A stretch of DNA of 54,413 bases from an uncultured Clostridia bacterium (GTDB lineage Bacteria > Bacillota > Clostridia > Christensenellales > Borkfalkiaceae): positions 1 to 54,413 of the forward strand of contig CATZIC010000002.1 of NCBI GenBank assembly GCA_958419945.1, read 5' to 3'. The translations under genes and the position numbers were made by a program. The notes under the pieces were generated by a model. That model saw nothing but the letters and a program-made list of their open reading frames with translations, did no database searches and was not told the DNA's origin. Shown piece by piece: positions 1 through 7,654 of the stretch; positions within the stretch are counted from its first letter, which is position 1, and each line of letters opens with the position of its first letter.

Positions 1-399
1 CCCACCGCCCGTGCCTTTTCGGATGCGGATATTTCCGTTTTAAGGGGAGCGGGGCTTGGTTATCGGGCAGAATACATAAAAGAAGCCGCCCAAAAAATTG
101 TGGACGGCGAGATAGATTTTTCCGCTTTATCAACGCTACCTACCGAGGAGCTTCGGAAACAGCTTTTAAAAATCAAAGGTATTGGCGATAAAGTTGCCAA
201 CTGCGTAACACTTTTCGGCTTTAACCGTGGCGATAGCTTCCCCGTGGATACCTGGATAGAAAAAATTTACCATGAAGATTTCAACGGAACTTTAACCGAC
301 CGCACTAAAATAAGCAGGTATTTTTTAGATCTTTTTAAGGATAATTCCGGCTTTGTGCAACAATATCTTTTTTACGCCAAGCGTGAAGCGTTTATATAA
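1..399 (+). CDS. OGG1-type 8-oxoguanine DNA glycosylase, C-terminal part (5' end outside window)
   Basis: The frame is open from base 1 to the stop at 399, so the start and the N-terminal domain lie upstream of the window. The visible 132 residues hold the helix-hairpin-helix IKGIGDKVANC (about 172-204). Its Lys (190-192) is the position of the OGG1 catalytic lysine. It is followed by FPVDTWIEKI, whose Asp (247-249) is the conserved HhH-GPD aspartate. GLGYRAEYI near the start also matches OGG1 proteins. The family removes 8-oxoguanine and cuts the strand as a bifunctional glycosylase/lyase in base excision repair. It faces a second repair operon across a 43-bp gap. DNA-3-methyladenine glycosylase is the alternative, but the Lys in the hairpin favours OGG. 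Confidence 0.85.
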   Translation, partial: PTARAFSDADISVLRGAGLGYRAEYIKEAAQKIVDGEIDFSALSTLPTEELRKQLLKIKGIGDKVANCVTLFGFNRGDSFPVDTWIEKIYHEDFNGTLTDRTKISRYFLDLFKDNSGFVQQYLFYAKREAFI

Positions 400-410
400 T
401 AAAATTTGAA

Positions 411-435
411 AATAACGGGCTATAGGCCCGTTATT
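411..435. repeat. TATAG dispersed repeat, fully palindromic copy
   Basis: Perfect inverted repeat: AATAACGGGC (411-420), loop TATAG, GCCCGTTATT (426-435). It fills the 43-bp gap between two convergent genes. It may act as a bidirectional transcription stop, but it lacks a clear T-run. It is the only copy in which both arms extend to GTTATT. Confidence 0.8.
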
Positions 436-442
436 GCTATAT

Positions 443-1255
443 TTAGGCATTACTATCCGGCGGTAAAAGGTTGCCGTCGTCCAAAAAATCGGGGGAGGAA
501 GCGACCTCGCTATCAAGCCTACCTAAAAACTCGTTCATATTGCGGCGGTAGCGGTGTGGAAGATAGTTTGCCTGTAATCGCGGATTCTTTCTTTCCATAA
601 CTGCCACGTGGTTAAAATAGGTTTGCCACAGCCCCTGAAACTCTATTTCTTCCTTGTCAAGATACACGGTTATAGGCTTATCGCTTTTTAAAGTAATAAG
701 GTCCTTGCCGTTATAAGCGGATAAAATATTGCGTTTCATATCATGCAGTATAAATCTTTCGTTAGGGAATCTACCTCTGAAATGTGGTGCAATAAGGTCC
801 ACTATATTGTTGTCCGGCTCTATGTGAGAATACCAAATGCCGCCCTGTGATTTTTCAAATCTTACGAAACCGGTCATTCTGTGTGCCTCAAGGGCAATTT
901 TATTTTTCAGATCAAAAAAGGCGAGCATGTCGGGGTCTTTAAAGTCATCTGTGACGTTTTTTCGCGCGGCAAGGCACTTGTAGGCGGCGTTGAAAACTAT
1001 GGTTTCCATAAGGTCGTCATCGGATCGCATTACGTAAAAAAGTGAAGATAACAGGCTTATACCACCACATTTGATAATTCCTTTCCTTACTCTGTCGGCG
1101 TTATTTTTAGAATAACTTATGTTTTTAACCTGACAATCAAAGGAGGGCTGAAAGGTGCCGGAAAACACTGCGATAGGTTTTTCCTTCATGGTGAAACTTT
1201 CAAACAGGGCGCAAAAAACGGCGTCATCGTTTTTGGGTATTTTGTAGGCTATCAC
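443..1255 (-). CDS. DUF4130 / TIGR03915-type DNA metabolism protein
   Basis: A 270-residue protein that I recognise as the DUF4130 family, which is usually found beside a repair-type radical SAM protein. Supporting stretches are KCGGISLLSSLFYVMRSDD, the DPD / LKNKIALEAHRMTGFVRF block and HIEPDNNIVDLIAPHFRGRF. Its biochemical role is not established; in some bacteria the domain is fused to uracil-DNA glycosylase. Its start overlaps the stop of the upstream radical SAM gene by 4 nt, so the two are translationally coupled. The pairing with that gene, and an OGG gene facing it, point to DNA repair. It should share the LexA-like control seen at the operon promoter. Confidence 0.85.
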   Translation of the reverse strand: MIAYKIPKNDDAVFCALFESFTMKEKPIAVFSGTFQPSFDCQVKNISYSKNNADRVRKGIIKCGGISLLSSLFYVMRSDDDLMETIVFNAAYKCLAARKNVTDDFKDPDMLAFFDLKNKIALEAHRMTGFVRFEKSQGGIWYSHIEPDNNIVDLIAPHFRGRFPNERFILHDMKRNILSAYNGKDLITLKSDKPITVYLDKEEIEFQGLWQTYFNHVAVMERKNPRLQANYLPHRYRRNMNEFLGRLDSEVASSPDFLDDGNLLPPDSNA

Positions 1256-2502
1256 AGTTCTCCCCCCAAAACCGACATTGTTATATCGCCGTTTGAAAAC
1301 ATGCTCATCTGTTCAAAGGTGTCCGCTCTTTCGGAAAGTGCTATAAGGTTTTTGATTGCCGCAGGCTTTTCCTGTCCGCCGAATTTTCCGTCGCAGGTAA
1401 TAAAGTGCATTGCACGCTTTAAAACCACACGCATTTTCAAAAGGTCGCAAAAATCCAACTTTCCGTACTTTCTTGCCGCAACTATCTTGCTTGCGCTTTT
1501 AAAGCCTATTCCCGGCACACGCAAAAGCATTTCCGGCGAGGCGGTGTTGATTTCAACCGGAAACAGATGCATGTTTTTAAGCGCCCAACTGCACTTCGGA
1601 TCTATCGTCGGATCAAGATTTTCGTTATTTCCGATAAGTTCTTCGGCGTTAAATCCGTAAAACCGCAAAAGCCAATCGGCCTGATACAGCCTGTGTTCCC
1701 TTAAAAGCCCCACGGGGGTGGTGGGAAGCAGACTTGTTCTGTCATTTGCTGGAACGTACGACGAATAGTAAACTCTTTTAAGTTTAAATTTGTTGTAAAG
1801 CCCTTCGGTAAGCCTAATTATCTGCCCGTCCGTTTCGGGGGAGGCACCTACTATCATCTGCGTAGTTTGCCCCGCAGGTAAAAAGCGATAATTTTTTTCC
1901 TGTCTTGCGGTAATATACTCTTCCGCCATGTTTCCCATGGGTAAAAGTATGGATTTTTTGCTTTTTTGTGGTGCCAAAAGTTTAAGGCTTTGTTCGGAAG
2001 GAAGTTCGATATTAAAACTCATTCTGTCCACAAAACTTCCCGCACGGTCAAGTAAAAGTTTGTCTGCACCCGGTATTCCTTTAAGGTGAATATAGCCGTT
2101 AAAGCCGTAAATTTTTCTGAGCTTAATTACCGTTTCCAACAAAAGCTCCATGGTCCTGTCGGGCGAGCCTTCCACCGCAGAGGACAAAAACAGCCCCTCT
2201 ATATAGTTGCGCTTATAAAACTCCATGGTAAGTTCGCAAATTTCGTCCGGCGTTGCCGAGGCACGGGGCAGGTCGTTAGATCGGCGGTTTATGCAGTATA
2301 AACAGTCGTAGGCGCACTTATTGGACATAAGTATTTTCAAAAGGGATATGCACCTTCCGTCTTGGGTAAAGGAATGGCAAATGCCTGCGTAACTTGCGTT
2401 GCCCACTCCGCCGTTATTTCTTCTTGAGGACCCCGACGATGAACAGGATACGTCGTATTTTGCGCTTTCGGTTAAAATTTTCAGTCTGTTTTGGTCTAAC
2501 AT
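1252..2502 (-). CDS. Putative DNA modification/repair radical SAM protein (TIGR03916-like)
   Basis: 416 residues. The radical SAM 4Fe-4S site is C63-x3-C67-x2-C70 in NKCAYDCLYC. Upstream is a Cys-rich N-terminal region (C20, C42, C51). The C-terminus carries a helix-hairpin-helix, LLRVPGIGFKSASKIVAARK, a DNA-binding element that fits the repair annotation. The family is defined by these features and by co-occurrence with the DUF4130 gene that follows; the substrate is unknown. The start ATG at 2502 has AGGGGG 5-10 nt upstream. The promoter just upstream is flanked by two LexA-like boxes, so DNA damage induction is plausible. Confidence 0.88.
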   Translation of the reverse strand: MLDQNRLKILTESAKYDVSCSSSGSSRRNNGGVGNASYAGICHSFTQDGRCISLLKILMSNKCAYDCLYCINRRSNDLPRASATPDEICELTMEFYKRNYIEGLFLSSAVEGSPDRTMELLLETVIKLRKIYGFNGYIHLKGIPGADKLLLDRAGSFVDRMSFNIELPSEQSLKLLAPQKSKKSILLPMGNMAEEYITARQEKNYRFLPAGQTTQMIVGASPETDGQIIRLTEGLYNKFKLKRVYYSSYVPANDRTSLLPTTPVGLLREHRLYQADWLLRFYGFNAEELIGNNENLDPTIDPKCSWALKNMHLFPVEINTASPEMLLRVPGIGFKSASKIVAARKYGKLDFCDLLKMRVVLKRAMHFITCDGKFGGQEKPAAIKNLIALSERADTFEQMSMFSNGDITMSVLGGEL

Positions 2503-2514
2503 AGGTCCCCCTTA

Positions 2515-2571
2515 AAACAAATGTTCGATATTATTATAAACCGACGGAAGGATATTGTCAAACAAATGTTC
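2515..2571 (-). promoter_or_regulatory. Pair of identical LexA/DinR-like operator boxes
   Basis: The 12-mer GAACATTTGTTT occurs twice on the minus strand, at 2571-2560 and 2526-2515, exactly 45 bp apart. The first overlaps the -35 hexamer; the second covers about the transcription start. The Gram-positive SOS box is GAAC-N4-GTTC-like, so each copy matches with one changed base at the end. Placement over the promoter of a DNA-repair operon supports a repressor-site reading. No lexA gene lies in the window. Confidence 0.6.
2533..2561 (-). promoter_or_regulatory. Sigma-A promoter of the radical SAM/DUF4130 operon
   Basis: On the minus strand TTGACA (2561-2556), a 17-bp spacer and TATAAT (2538-2533): a perfect consensus promoter whose transcript starts about 25 bp before the radical SAM ATG. 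Confidence 0.85.
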
Positions 2572-2798
2572 TATAAATTTAAAGGTATTTTCAGCCATTA
2601 TTTTCCTTAGCTTTTAAGCCTCTTCTTAATCCACAAACCGCAAGAGGCTGCGTCGTCTGTTAAGACGTTTGGTAAGGTTAGTTTGCGTAATTTAAGGAAA
2701 AATCGGTAGTAAAAGTTGTAAATTAAGTTTTTTTTGGTTAAAAAATGGAGAAACAGCCTAAAAAGCGAACAAAAAAATAAAAAAAATCATTTCAGATA
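2572..2798. other. Non-coding gap with two short hairpins
   Basis: There is no credible ORF between the two divergent promoters. An 8-bp perfect stem AGCCTCTT (2617-2624) pairs with AAGAGGCT (2642-2649). It is followed at once by CGTCT-GTTA-AGACG (2654-2667). The rest is A/T-rich. The hairpins lie upstream of both promoters, so they could be an independent small structured RNA, a terminator remnant or nothing functional. Confidence 0.35.
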
Positions 2799-2828
2799 TT
2801 GACTTTAAATAGGTTTATGTGGTAATAT
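2799..2828 (+). promoter_or_regulatory. Extended -10 promoter of the M24 peptidase gene
   Basis: TTGACT (2799-2804), 18-bp spacer, TAATAT (2823-2828) preceded by TGG (extended -10). An upstream in-frame GTG at 2819 lies inside this promoter. The true start must therefore be the ATG at 2846, giving a leader of only about 10 nt. Confidence 0.65.
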
Positions 2829-2845
2829 TTATTAGGTATATAACT

Positions 2846-3874
2846 ATGATTAACAAAAACGAAGCGTATTTGATTACGGACGAAAAACAACGTCTTTACT
2901 ACACAGGTTATCAAAGCACGGACGGTTATCTGGTGCTTGGCGAAAATTTTACCTATTTCGTAATAGATAACCGTTACTTCCACGCCGCCGAAAAACTTCT
3001 TTCAAAAAAAGGCGTGAAGGTTATTTTGGGCTCCGGCTATCTTCCTTTGAAAGCCATAATGGAAGAAACCGGCTGCACCACCCTCGGCATAGATTTTACG
3101 AAAACCACTTTATCCGATTATAACGCCTTTTTAGAAATGGGTTACACCTTAAAGGACGTTTCCTCGGAACTTAAAGAGGCTATGAAGGTAAAATCTTCGG
3201 ATGATCTTAAAAAGGTTCAAAAAGCTTGCTCCATTGCGGAAAGGGCGTTAAAAAAGATTATGCCACTTATCCGTGAAGGTATAAAGGAAAGGGAACTTGC
3301 GGCGGAACTGGAATACCGCATGAAGATGTTAGGTGCTTCGGGAACGTCGTTCGAAACCATAGTGGCTTTCGGCAAAAACTCCGCAGTGCCTCACCACGTT
3401 ACGGGCGAGACCGTGCTTAAAAAGGGCATGCCGGTACTCATTGACTTCGGTTGCATATATAAGGGCTTTTGCTCCGATATGACGAGGACATTTTTCTACG
3501 GCACACCAACCGAAGAGTTTAAAAAGGCGTACGAAGCCGTTGAAAAGGCTCACACCGTTGCCGCCGAAAACATTATCGACGGTACCGAATGCGTAGTTGC
3601 GGACGGTTATGCGAGGGACGTTTTAAAAGAATACGGAATGGCGGAATACTTTACCCATTCATTAGGACACGGCATAGGCGTTTATATTCACGAGGCGCCT
3701 GCGCTTTCCCCGAAAGGACAGGGAGTTTTAAAATCGAGAATGGTCTTTTCCATTGAGCCGGGCGTATATTTTAACGACAAGTTCGGCATAAGGATAGAAG
3801 ACAGCGTTACGATAGAGGGCGGAAAGGTAAAATCCTTTATGACCTTTCCCAAAAAACTTATCGTGATAAAATAA
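2846..3874 (+). CDS. pepP: Xaa-Pro aminopeptidase, M24 family
   Basis: 342 residues from the ATG at 2846. The M24 'pita-bread' peptidase domain follows a creatinase-type N-terminal domain (about 1-120). All five dimetal ligands are visible: Asp in VLIDFGC, Asp in CSDMTRTF, His in HSLGHGIGVYIHE, Glu in FSIEPGVY and Glu in GIRIEDSV. The family removes N-terminal residues before proline in the cytoplasm and helps recycle peptides. In Firmicutes this gene commonly sits directly upstream of efp, as here. The GTG at 2819 is rejected as the start because it lies in the promoter. A proline dipeptidase (PepQ) is the alternative. Confidence 0.9.
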   Translation: MINKNEAYLITDEKQRLYYTGYQSTDGYLVLGENFTYFVIDNRYFHAAEKLLSKKGVKVILGSGYLPLKAIMEETGCTTLGIDFTKTTLSDYNAFLEMGYTLKDVSSELKEAMKVKSSDDLKKVQKACSIAERALKKIMPLIREGIKERELAAELEYRMKMLGASGTSFETIVAFGKNSAVPHHVTGETVLKKGMPVLIDFGCIYKGFCSDMTRTFFYGTPTEEFKKAYEAVEKAHTVAAENIIDGTECVVADGYARDVLKEYGMAEYFTHSLGHGIGVYIHEAPALSPKGQGVLKSRMVFSIEPGVYFNDKFGIRIEDSVTIEGGKVKSFMTFPKKLIVIK

Positions 3875-3940
3875 GATTAAAAAAGCAAGACAAAAAACAA
3901 AAATCAAAACAAAGCCGAATCTATCGTATAGGTTAATAGT

Positions 3941-3963
3941 AGCGCCTATAGGTCGGTTATCGG
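3941..3963 (-). repeat. TATAG dispersed repeat
   Basis: Reverse-orientation copy between the peptidase gene and efp: GCGCCTATAGGTCGGTTATC. It reads GATAACCGACCTATAGGCGC on the minus strand, the CGAC variant of the left arm. Confidence 0.7.
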
Positions 3964-4004
3964 TAAAATATAACAAATTTACTAAACATTAGGAGAACAT
4001 TTTT

Positions 4005-4565
4005 ATGGTATCAGCAGGCGATTTAAGAAAAGGCGTAACTATCGAATATGAAGGTAAAATCTACGTAGTAGTCGACTTTTTACACGTTAAACCCGGCAAA
4101 GGCGCAGCGTTCGTAAGGACAACCCTTAAAAACATTGTGGACGGCAGAGTTTTACAGCTTACCTTCAACCCCACCGAAAAATTCGAAAATGCCGTTATCG
4201 AAACTAAGAAAATGACTTATTCTTATAACGACGGCGAACTTTATTATTTTATGGACGAAGAGTTCAACATGATTCCGCTTAACTACGATCAGGTTGAAGA
4301 TTCCTTAAAGTGGATAAAGGAAAACGATCCCGTTACGGTTAAATTCTACAAAGGCGCAGCTTTCTCGGTTGAATGCGAAAACTTTGTTGAACTTCTTATT
4401 ACGCAATCCGATCCGGGCGTAGCAGGCAACACTGCTACCAACGCTACCAAAAATGCAACTTTGGAAACCGGCGTAACCATTCAGGTTCCTATGTTCGTTA
4501 ACGAAGGTGACACCATCAGGGTTGATACCAGAACCGGCGAATACATGGAAAGGGTTAAAAAATAA
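4005..4565 (+). CDS. efp: Translation elongation factor P
   Basis: 186 residues, the full family length. EF-P rescues ribosomes stalled at polyproline stretches, reaching the peptidyl-transferase centre with a conserved basic loop. Here the loop is KPGKGAAF with Lys32 at the tip, the residue that is post-translationally modified in many bacteria. I see no EpmA/EpmB genes nearby. The KOW-like N-terminal domain is followed by two OB domains ending in VNEGDTIRVDTRTGEYMERV, the EF-P signature region. An AGGAG site lies 10 nt before the ATG. Two short hairpins follow the gene. Confidence 0.97.
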   Translation: MVSAGDLRKGVTIEYEGKIYVVVDFLHVKPGKGAAFVRTTLKNIVDGRVLQLTFNPTEKFENAVIETKKMTYSYNDGELYYFMDEEFNMIPLNYDQVEDSLKWIKENDPVTVKFYKGAAFSVECENFVELLITQSDPGVAGNTATNATKNATLETGVTIQVPMFVNEGDTIRVDTRTGEYMERVKK

Positions 4566-4597
4566 TTTTGTTTTAAATAAGCATTGCTTATTCTTTG

Positions 4598-4620
4598 AAA
4601 GGGGGCTGTATGCCCTTTTT
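4598..4620 (+). terminator. Probable terminator after efp
   Basis: A smaller perfect hairpin AATAAGC-ATT-GCTTATT lies at 4576-4592. It is followed by AAAGGG...GCCCTTTTT with a five-base T-run at 4616-4620. The stem has two bulged G residues, so strength is uncertain. Confidence 0.5.
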
Positions 4621-4642
4621 CTTATATAGGAGAGTTAATTCT

Positions 4643-5356
4643 ATGAAGATAGCACTTATAACAGGCGGTAATAAAGGGATTGGTTTAGAGGTCGCTATAA
4701 ACTTACAAAAGTTAGGCTATAAGCCCGTTATTAACTATTTTTCGGACGATGCCGCCGCAAAAAAAGCATGCGAAGAGTACGGATTTTACGCCATTAAGTG
4801 CGACGTTTCGGTTGAAAGCGAAGTAAAAAAGATGGTTTCCGAAGTCATTGAAAAATTCGAAAAAATAGACCTACTTGTCAACTGTGCGGGCATAGCCTTG
4901 AAGCAAAAAATATTGCTTGACGTAGAGTATTCGGAAATGACGAGGACTATCGGCGTAAATCTACTCGGAACCATTCTTACCTCAAAAGCGGTGCTTGAAA
5001 ATATGATTAAAAACCGCAACGGGGTTATTATAAACATTTCCTCTGTCTACGGCGAAAAAGGCGGTTCCTGCGAGGCGGTCTATTCCGCAACCAAGGGAGG
5101 CGTAAACGCCTTTACCAAAGCCCTTTCCAAAGAGGTATCAGGCGCAAATATAAGGGTTAACGCCGTTGCACCCGGTTTTATAGATACCCAAATGAATGCC
5201 CACATTACGGAAGAAGAAAGACGCGAATTTTGCGAGGAAGTCCCCGCTCGTCGCATAGGAACTGTGAAGGACGTTGCCTCCGCGGTCTGCTTTTTGGTGG
5301 AAAACACCTATATTACGGGCGCGATAATCCCCGTTGACGGTGGTATGCAATGCTGA
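4643..5356 (+). CDS. fabG: SDR-family oxidoreductase, FabG-like (3-oxoacyl-ACP reductase)
   Basis: 237 residues from the ATG at 4643, chosen because AGGAGAG lies 8 nt upstream; an in-frame ATG at 4595 falls in the efp terminator. It has the NAD(P)-binding TGGNKGIG motif (residues 7-14), the catalytic Ser in INISSVYG, YSATK with the Tyr/Lys pair, and the typical SDR C-terminus GAIIPVDGGMQC. FabG reduces beta-ketoacyl-ACP in fatty-acid elongation. There is no fab cluster around it, so it may act on another carbonyl substrate. Residues 23-30 (KLGYKPVI) are encoded by a close match to the window's dispersed TATAG repeat. Confidence 0.8.
   Translation: MKIALITGGNKGIGLEVAINLQKLGYKPVINYFSDDAAAKKACEEYGFYAIKCDVSVESEVKKMVSEVIEKFEKIDLLVNCAGIALKQKILLDVEYSEMTRTIGVNLLGTILTSKAVLENMIKNRNGVIINISSVYGEKGGSCEAVYSATKGGVNAFTKALSKEVSGANIRVNAVAPGFIDTQMNAHITEEERREFCEEVPARRIGTVKDVASAVCFLVENTYITGAIIPVDGGMQC
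4707..4733 (-). repeat. TATAG repeat match inside fabG
   Basis: AAAAGTTAGGCTATAAGCCC followed by GTTATTA, reverse orientation, read in frame as KLGYKPVI. It differs from the consensus at few positions. See the findings for the cysK copy read in the same frame. Confidence 0.6.
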
Positions 5357-5381
5357 AATTTAACTGAAAATCTATTTAAGT

Positions 5382-5419
5382 ACGCATGGCAGGGATATTC
5401 TCAACCGTGCGTTTTTTTT
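5382..5419 (+). terminator. Rho-independent terminator after fabG
   Basis: ACGCATGG (5382-5389) pairs with CCGTGCGT (5405-5412), with one G-T pair. An eight-T run follows at 5412-5419. Confidence 0.8.
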
Positions 5420-5542
5420 GTGATTTTTGACAAAAATTCCTGTTTTACGGGATTTTTTGCATTTTAGATAAAGTTTTACGAGGAAGCCATATATAAATAA
5501 CGTTATTATTACTATAAAATTATAATTATGGTTAAATTTGTA

Positions 5543-5570
5543 TTGCAAAAATTTCAAAATGTGGTAAAAT
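5543..5570 (+). promoter_or_regulatory. Promoter of the glycogen operon
   Basis: TTGCAA (5543-5548), 16-bp spacer, TAAAAT (5565-5570) with an extended TGG just before the -10. It lies about 32 bp before the glgB ATG and is the only clear promoter ahead of the glycogen cluster. Confidence 0.6.
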
Positions 5571-5602
5571 ATAGGTGAAGTAATCTATCTAGTAGGTAAA
5601 AT

Positions 5603-7576
5603 ATGGCAAAAGTTACTACAAACAAGACGCAGTTATCTGTCGCCGACGCTACAAAAAAGCGTGTGGGAAGACCCACCAAAAAGCAGCAGAACTACGGAAA
5701 CGATCTTCCCGTGTACCTTTTCCACGAAGGAACAAATTACCGCTCCTACGAGTTTTTAGGTGCTCATTTTACGGAAAAAGACGGTAAAAATGGGGTTGTA
5801 TTCAGAGTATGGGCCCCTAGCTGCCGTGAGGTTTCCGTGGTCGGTGATTTTAACGGTTGGGATACGAACGCCAATCAGATGACAAGAATTAACAATGCGG
5901 GCATCTGGGAATGTTTTATCGAAGGGATAAAGCAGTACGACGTGTATAAGTACGCCTTAAAAACTCCCGCTTCCGGCGCAGGGTACAGCTATAAAGCCGA
6001 CCCGTTTGCATTCCATACGGAAACCCCGCCCGAAACGGCTTCTAAGGTTTACGACCTCGAAGGCTACGAATGGCAGGCTACTTATTACGAGGAACAAAGA
6101 AAGACGAGAGACGTTTACAATTCGCCGACCAATATTTTCGAACTTAATCTTTTAAGTTGGAGGCGTAACCCCGACGGCTCGCCGCTATCTTATCTGCAAC
6201 TTGCGGACGAACTCGTGCCATACGTAAAGGAAATGGGGTACACTCACGTTGAGTTTATGCCTATTACCGAATACCCGTACGATCCGAGTTGGGGGTATCA
6301 GGTAACGGGATATTTTGCGCCCACCTCGAGAATGGGCACGCCCAAAGACTTTATGCACCTTATCGACTGCTTCCACCTAAACGGAATTGCGGTAATTCTG
6401 GATTGGGTGCCTGCGCATTTTCCGAAAGACGGATACGGACTTTACGAGTTTGACGGAACCTGTCAGTACGAGGATTCTAATCCCCTTCGTCGTGAACATA
6501 AAGAATGGGGAACGAGAATTTTCGATTACGGCAAGACCGAAGTTCAGTCATTTTTGGTTTCGTCGGCAATGTTTATGTTCGATAAATATCACGTGGACGG
6601 ATTAAGAGTGGACGCTGTTGCCGCAATGCTTTACCTTGACTACGGAAGGCAGGACGGCGAATGGGCTAAAAACAGCTTCGGCGGCAACATAAACCTCGAG
6701 GCAGTTGCCTTTTTGCAGAAGTTTAATTCCGCAGTAAGAAGCGCCTATCCGTACGCGCTTACCGTTGCGGAAGAATCCACGGCATTCCCCAAGGTAACCT
6801 GGTCGCTTGACGTAGGCGGACTTGGGTTTACGCACAAGTGGAACATGGGTTGGATGAACGACGTTTTAAGTTATATGAAAACCGACCCGATGTACAGATA
6901 TTACCACCATAACGAACTTACTTTTTCCATGATGTACGCTTATTCCGAAAACTACATTCTGCCGATATCGCACGACGAAGTGGTTTACGGAAAAGGCTCG
7001 CTTATAAATAAAATGCCCGGTAGCTACGTCGATAAATTCGGCGGCGTAAGGGCGTTTATGGGTTACATGATGTCCCACCCCGGTAAAAAACTTATGTTTA
7101 TGGGACAGGAATTCGGACAGTTTTCCGAATGGGACTACAAAAAGGGCTTGGAATACTTCCTCGTCGAGGAATACGACGCGCACAAAAAAATGCAGCTCTT
7201 TTTCAAGGACCTTAATAATTTCTACAAAGAACACGACGCGCTTTATTCAATAGACAATAATTGGAACGGCTTCGAGTGGCTCGTTGCGGACGACGCGCAA
7301 AACAACGTGGTTGCCTACGAAAGAAAGGGTTACAGCGGTGAAGTTTTGCTGTGCGTAATAAACTTTTCCGGCGTATCACATTACGATTACAGGATAGGCG
7401 TAAACGGCTCGAAATACAAACTTGCCTTTTTATCCGACGACGAAAGGTACGGCGGATATAACAAGTTCGGCGATTGGGTGTTTACGGCGGAATCCATACA
7501 CGCACACGGCAGAAATAAATCCATAAGGGTAAACCTTGCACCGCTATCGTTTATGTATCTTGTAAAAGAAAAATAA
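5603..7576 (+). CDS. glgB: 1,4-alpha-glucan branching enzyme (GH13)
   Basis: 657 residues. It makes alpha-1,6 branches in glycogen. An N-terminal CBM48-type domain (about 50-150; VFRVWAPSCREVSVVGDFN) is followed by the GH13 barrel. Visible are GYQVTGYFAPTSRMG, region I DWVPAHFPKD, region II GLRVDAV with nucleophile Asp337, region III VAEEST with acid/base Glu390, and ISHDEVVYGKGSL. The all-beta C-terminal domain ends at PLSFMYLVKEK. About 40 residues precede the usual start of clostridial GlgB (LPVYLFHEGTNYR). They are Lys/Thr-rich and contain KKRVGRPTKK, an AT-hook-like Gly-Arg-Pro core. First gene of the glycogen cluster. Confidence 0.95.
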   Translation: MAKVTTNKTQLSVADATKKRVGRPTKKQQNYGNDLPVYLFHEGTNYRSYEFLGAHFTEKDGKNGVVFRVWAPSCREVSVVGDFNGWDTNANQMTRINNAGIWECFIEGIKQYDVYKYALKTPASGAGYSYKADPFAFHTETPPETASKVYDLEGYEWQATYYEEQRKTRDVYNSPTNIFELNLLSWRRNPDGSPLSYLQLADELVPYVKEMGYTHVEFMPITEYPYDPSWGYQVTGYFAPTSRMGTPKDFMHLIDCFHLNGIAVILDWVPAHFPKDGYGLYEFDGTCQYEDSNPLRREHKEWGTRIFDYGKTEVQSFLVSSAMFMFDKYHVDGLRVDAVAAMLYLDYGRQDGEWAKNSFGGNINLEAVAFLQKFNSAVRSAYPYALTVAEESTAFPKVTWSLDVGGLGFTHKWNMGWMNDVLSYMKTDPMYRYYHHNELTFSMMYAYSENYILPISHDEVVYGKGSLINKMPGSYVDKFGGVRAFMGYMMSHPGKKLMFMGQEFGQFSEWDYKKGLEYFLVEEYDAHKKMQLFFKDLNNFYKEHDALYSIDNNWNGFEWLVADDAQNNVVAYERKGYSGEVLLCVINFSGVSHYDYRIGVNGSKYKLAFLSDDERYGGYNKFGDWVFTAESIHAHGRNKSIRVNLAPLSFMYLVKEK

Positions 7577-7654
7577 GAAAATAAGGATAAGAATTTGAAT
7601 TTAATCGCAGATTTGCGAGATAAACTATAAGAATAAATAAATTCAGGGGGAATT

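Noticed and set aside
5372..5557. 61-codon minus-strand ORF before glgB
   Set aside because: It reads through the fabG terminator and is Lys/Phe/Tyr-rich, as expected from A/T-rich non-coding DNA.
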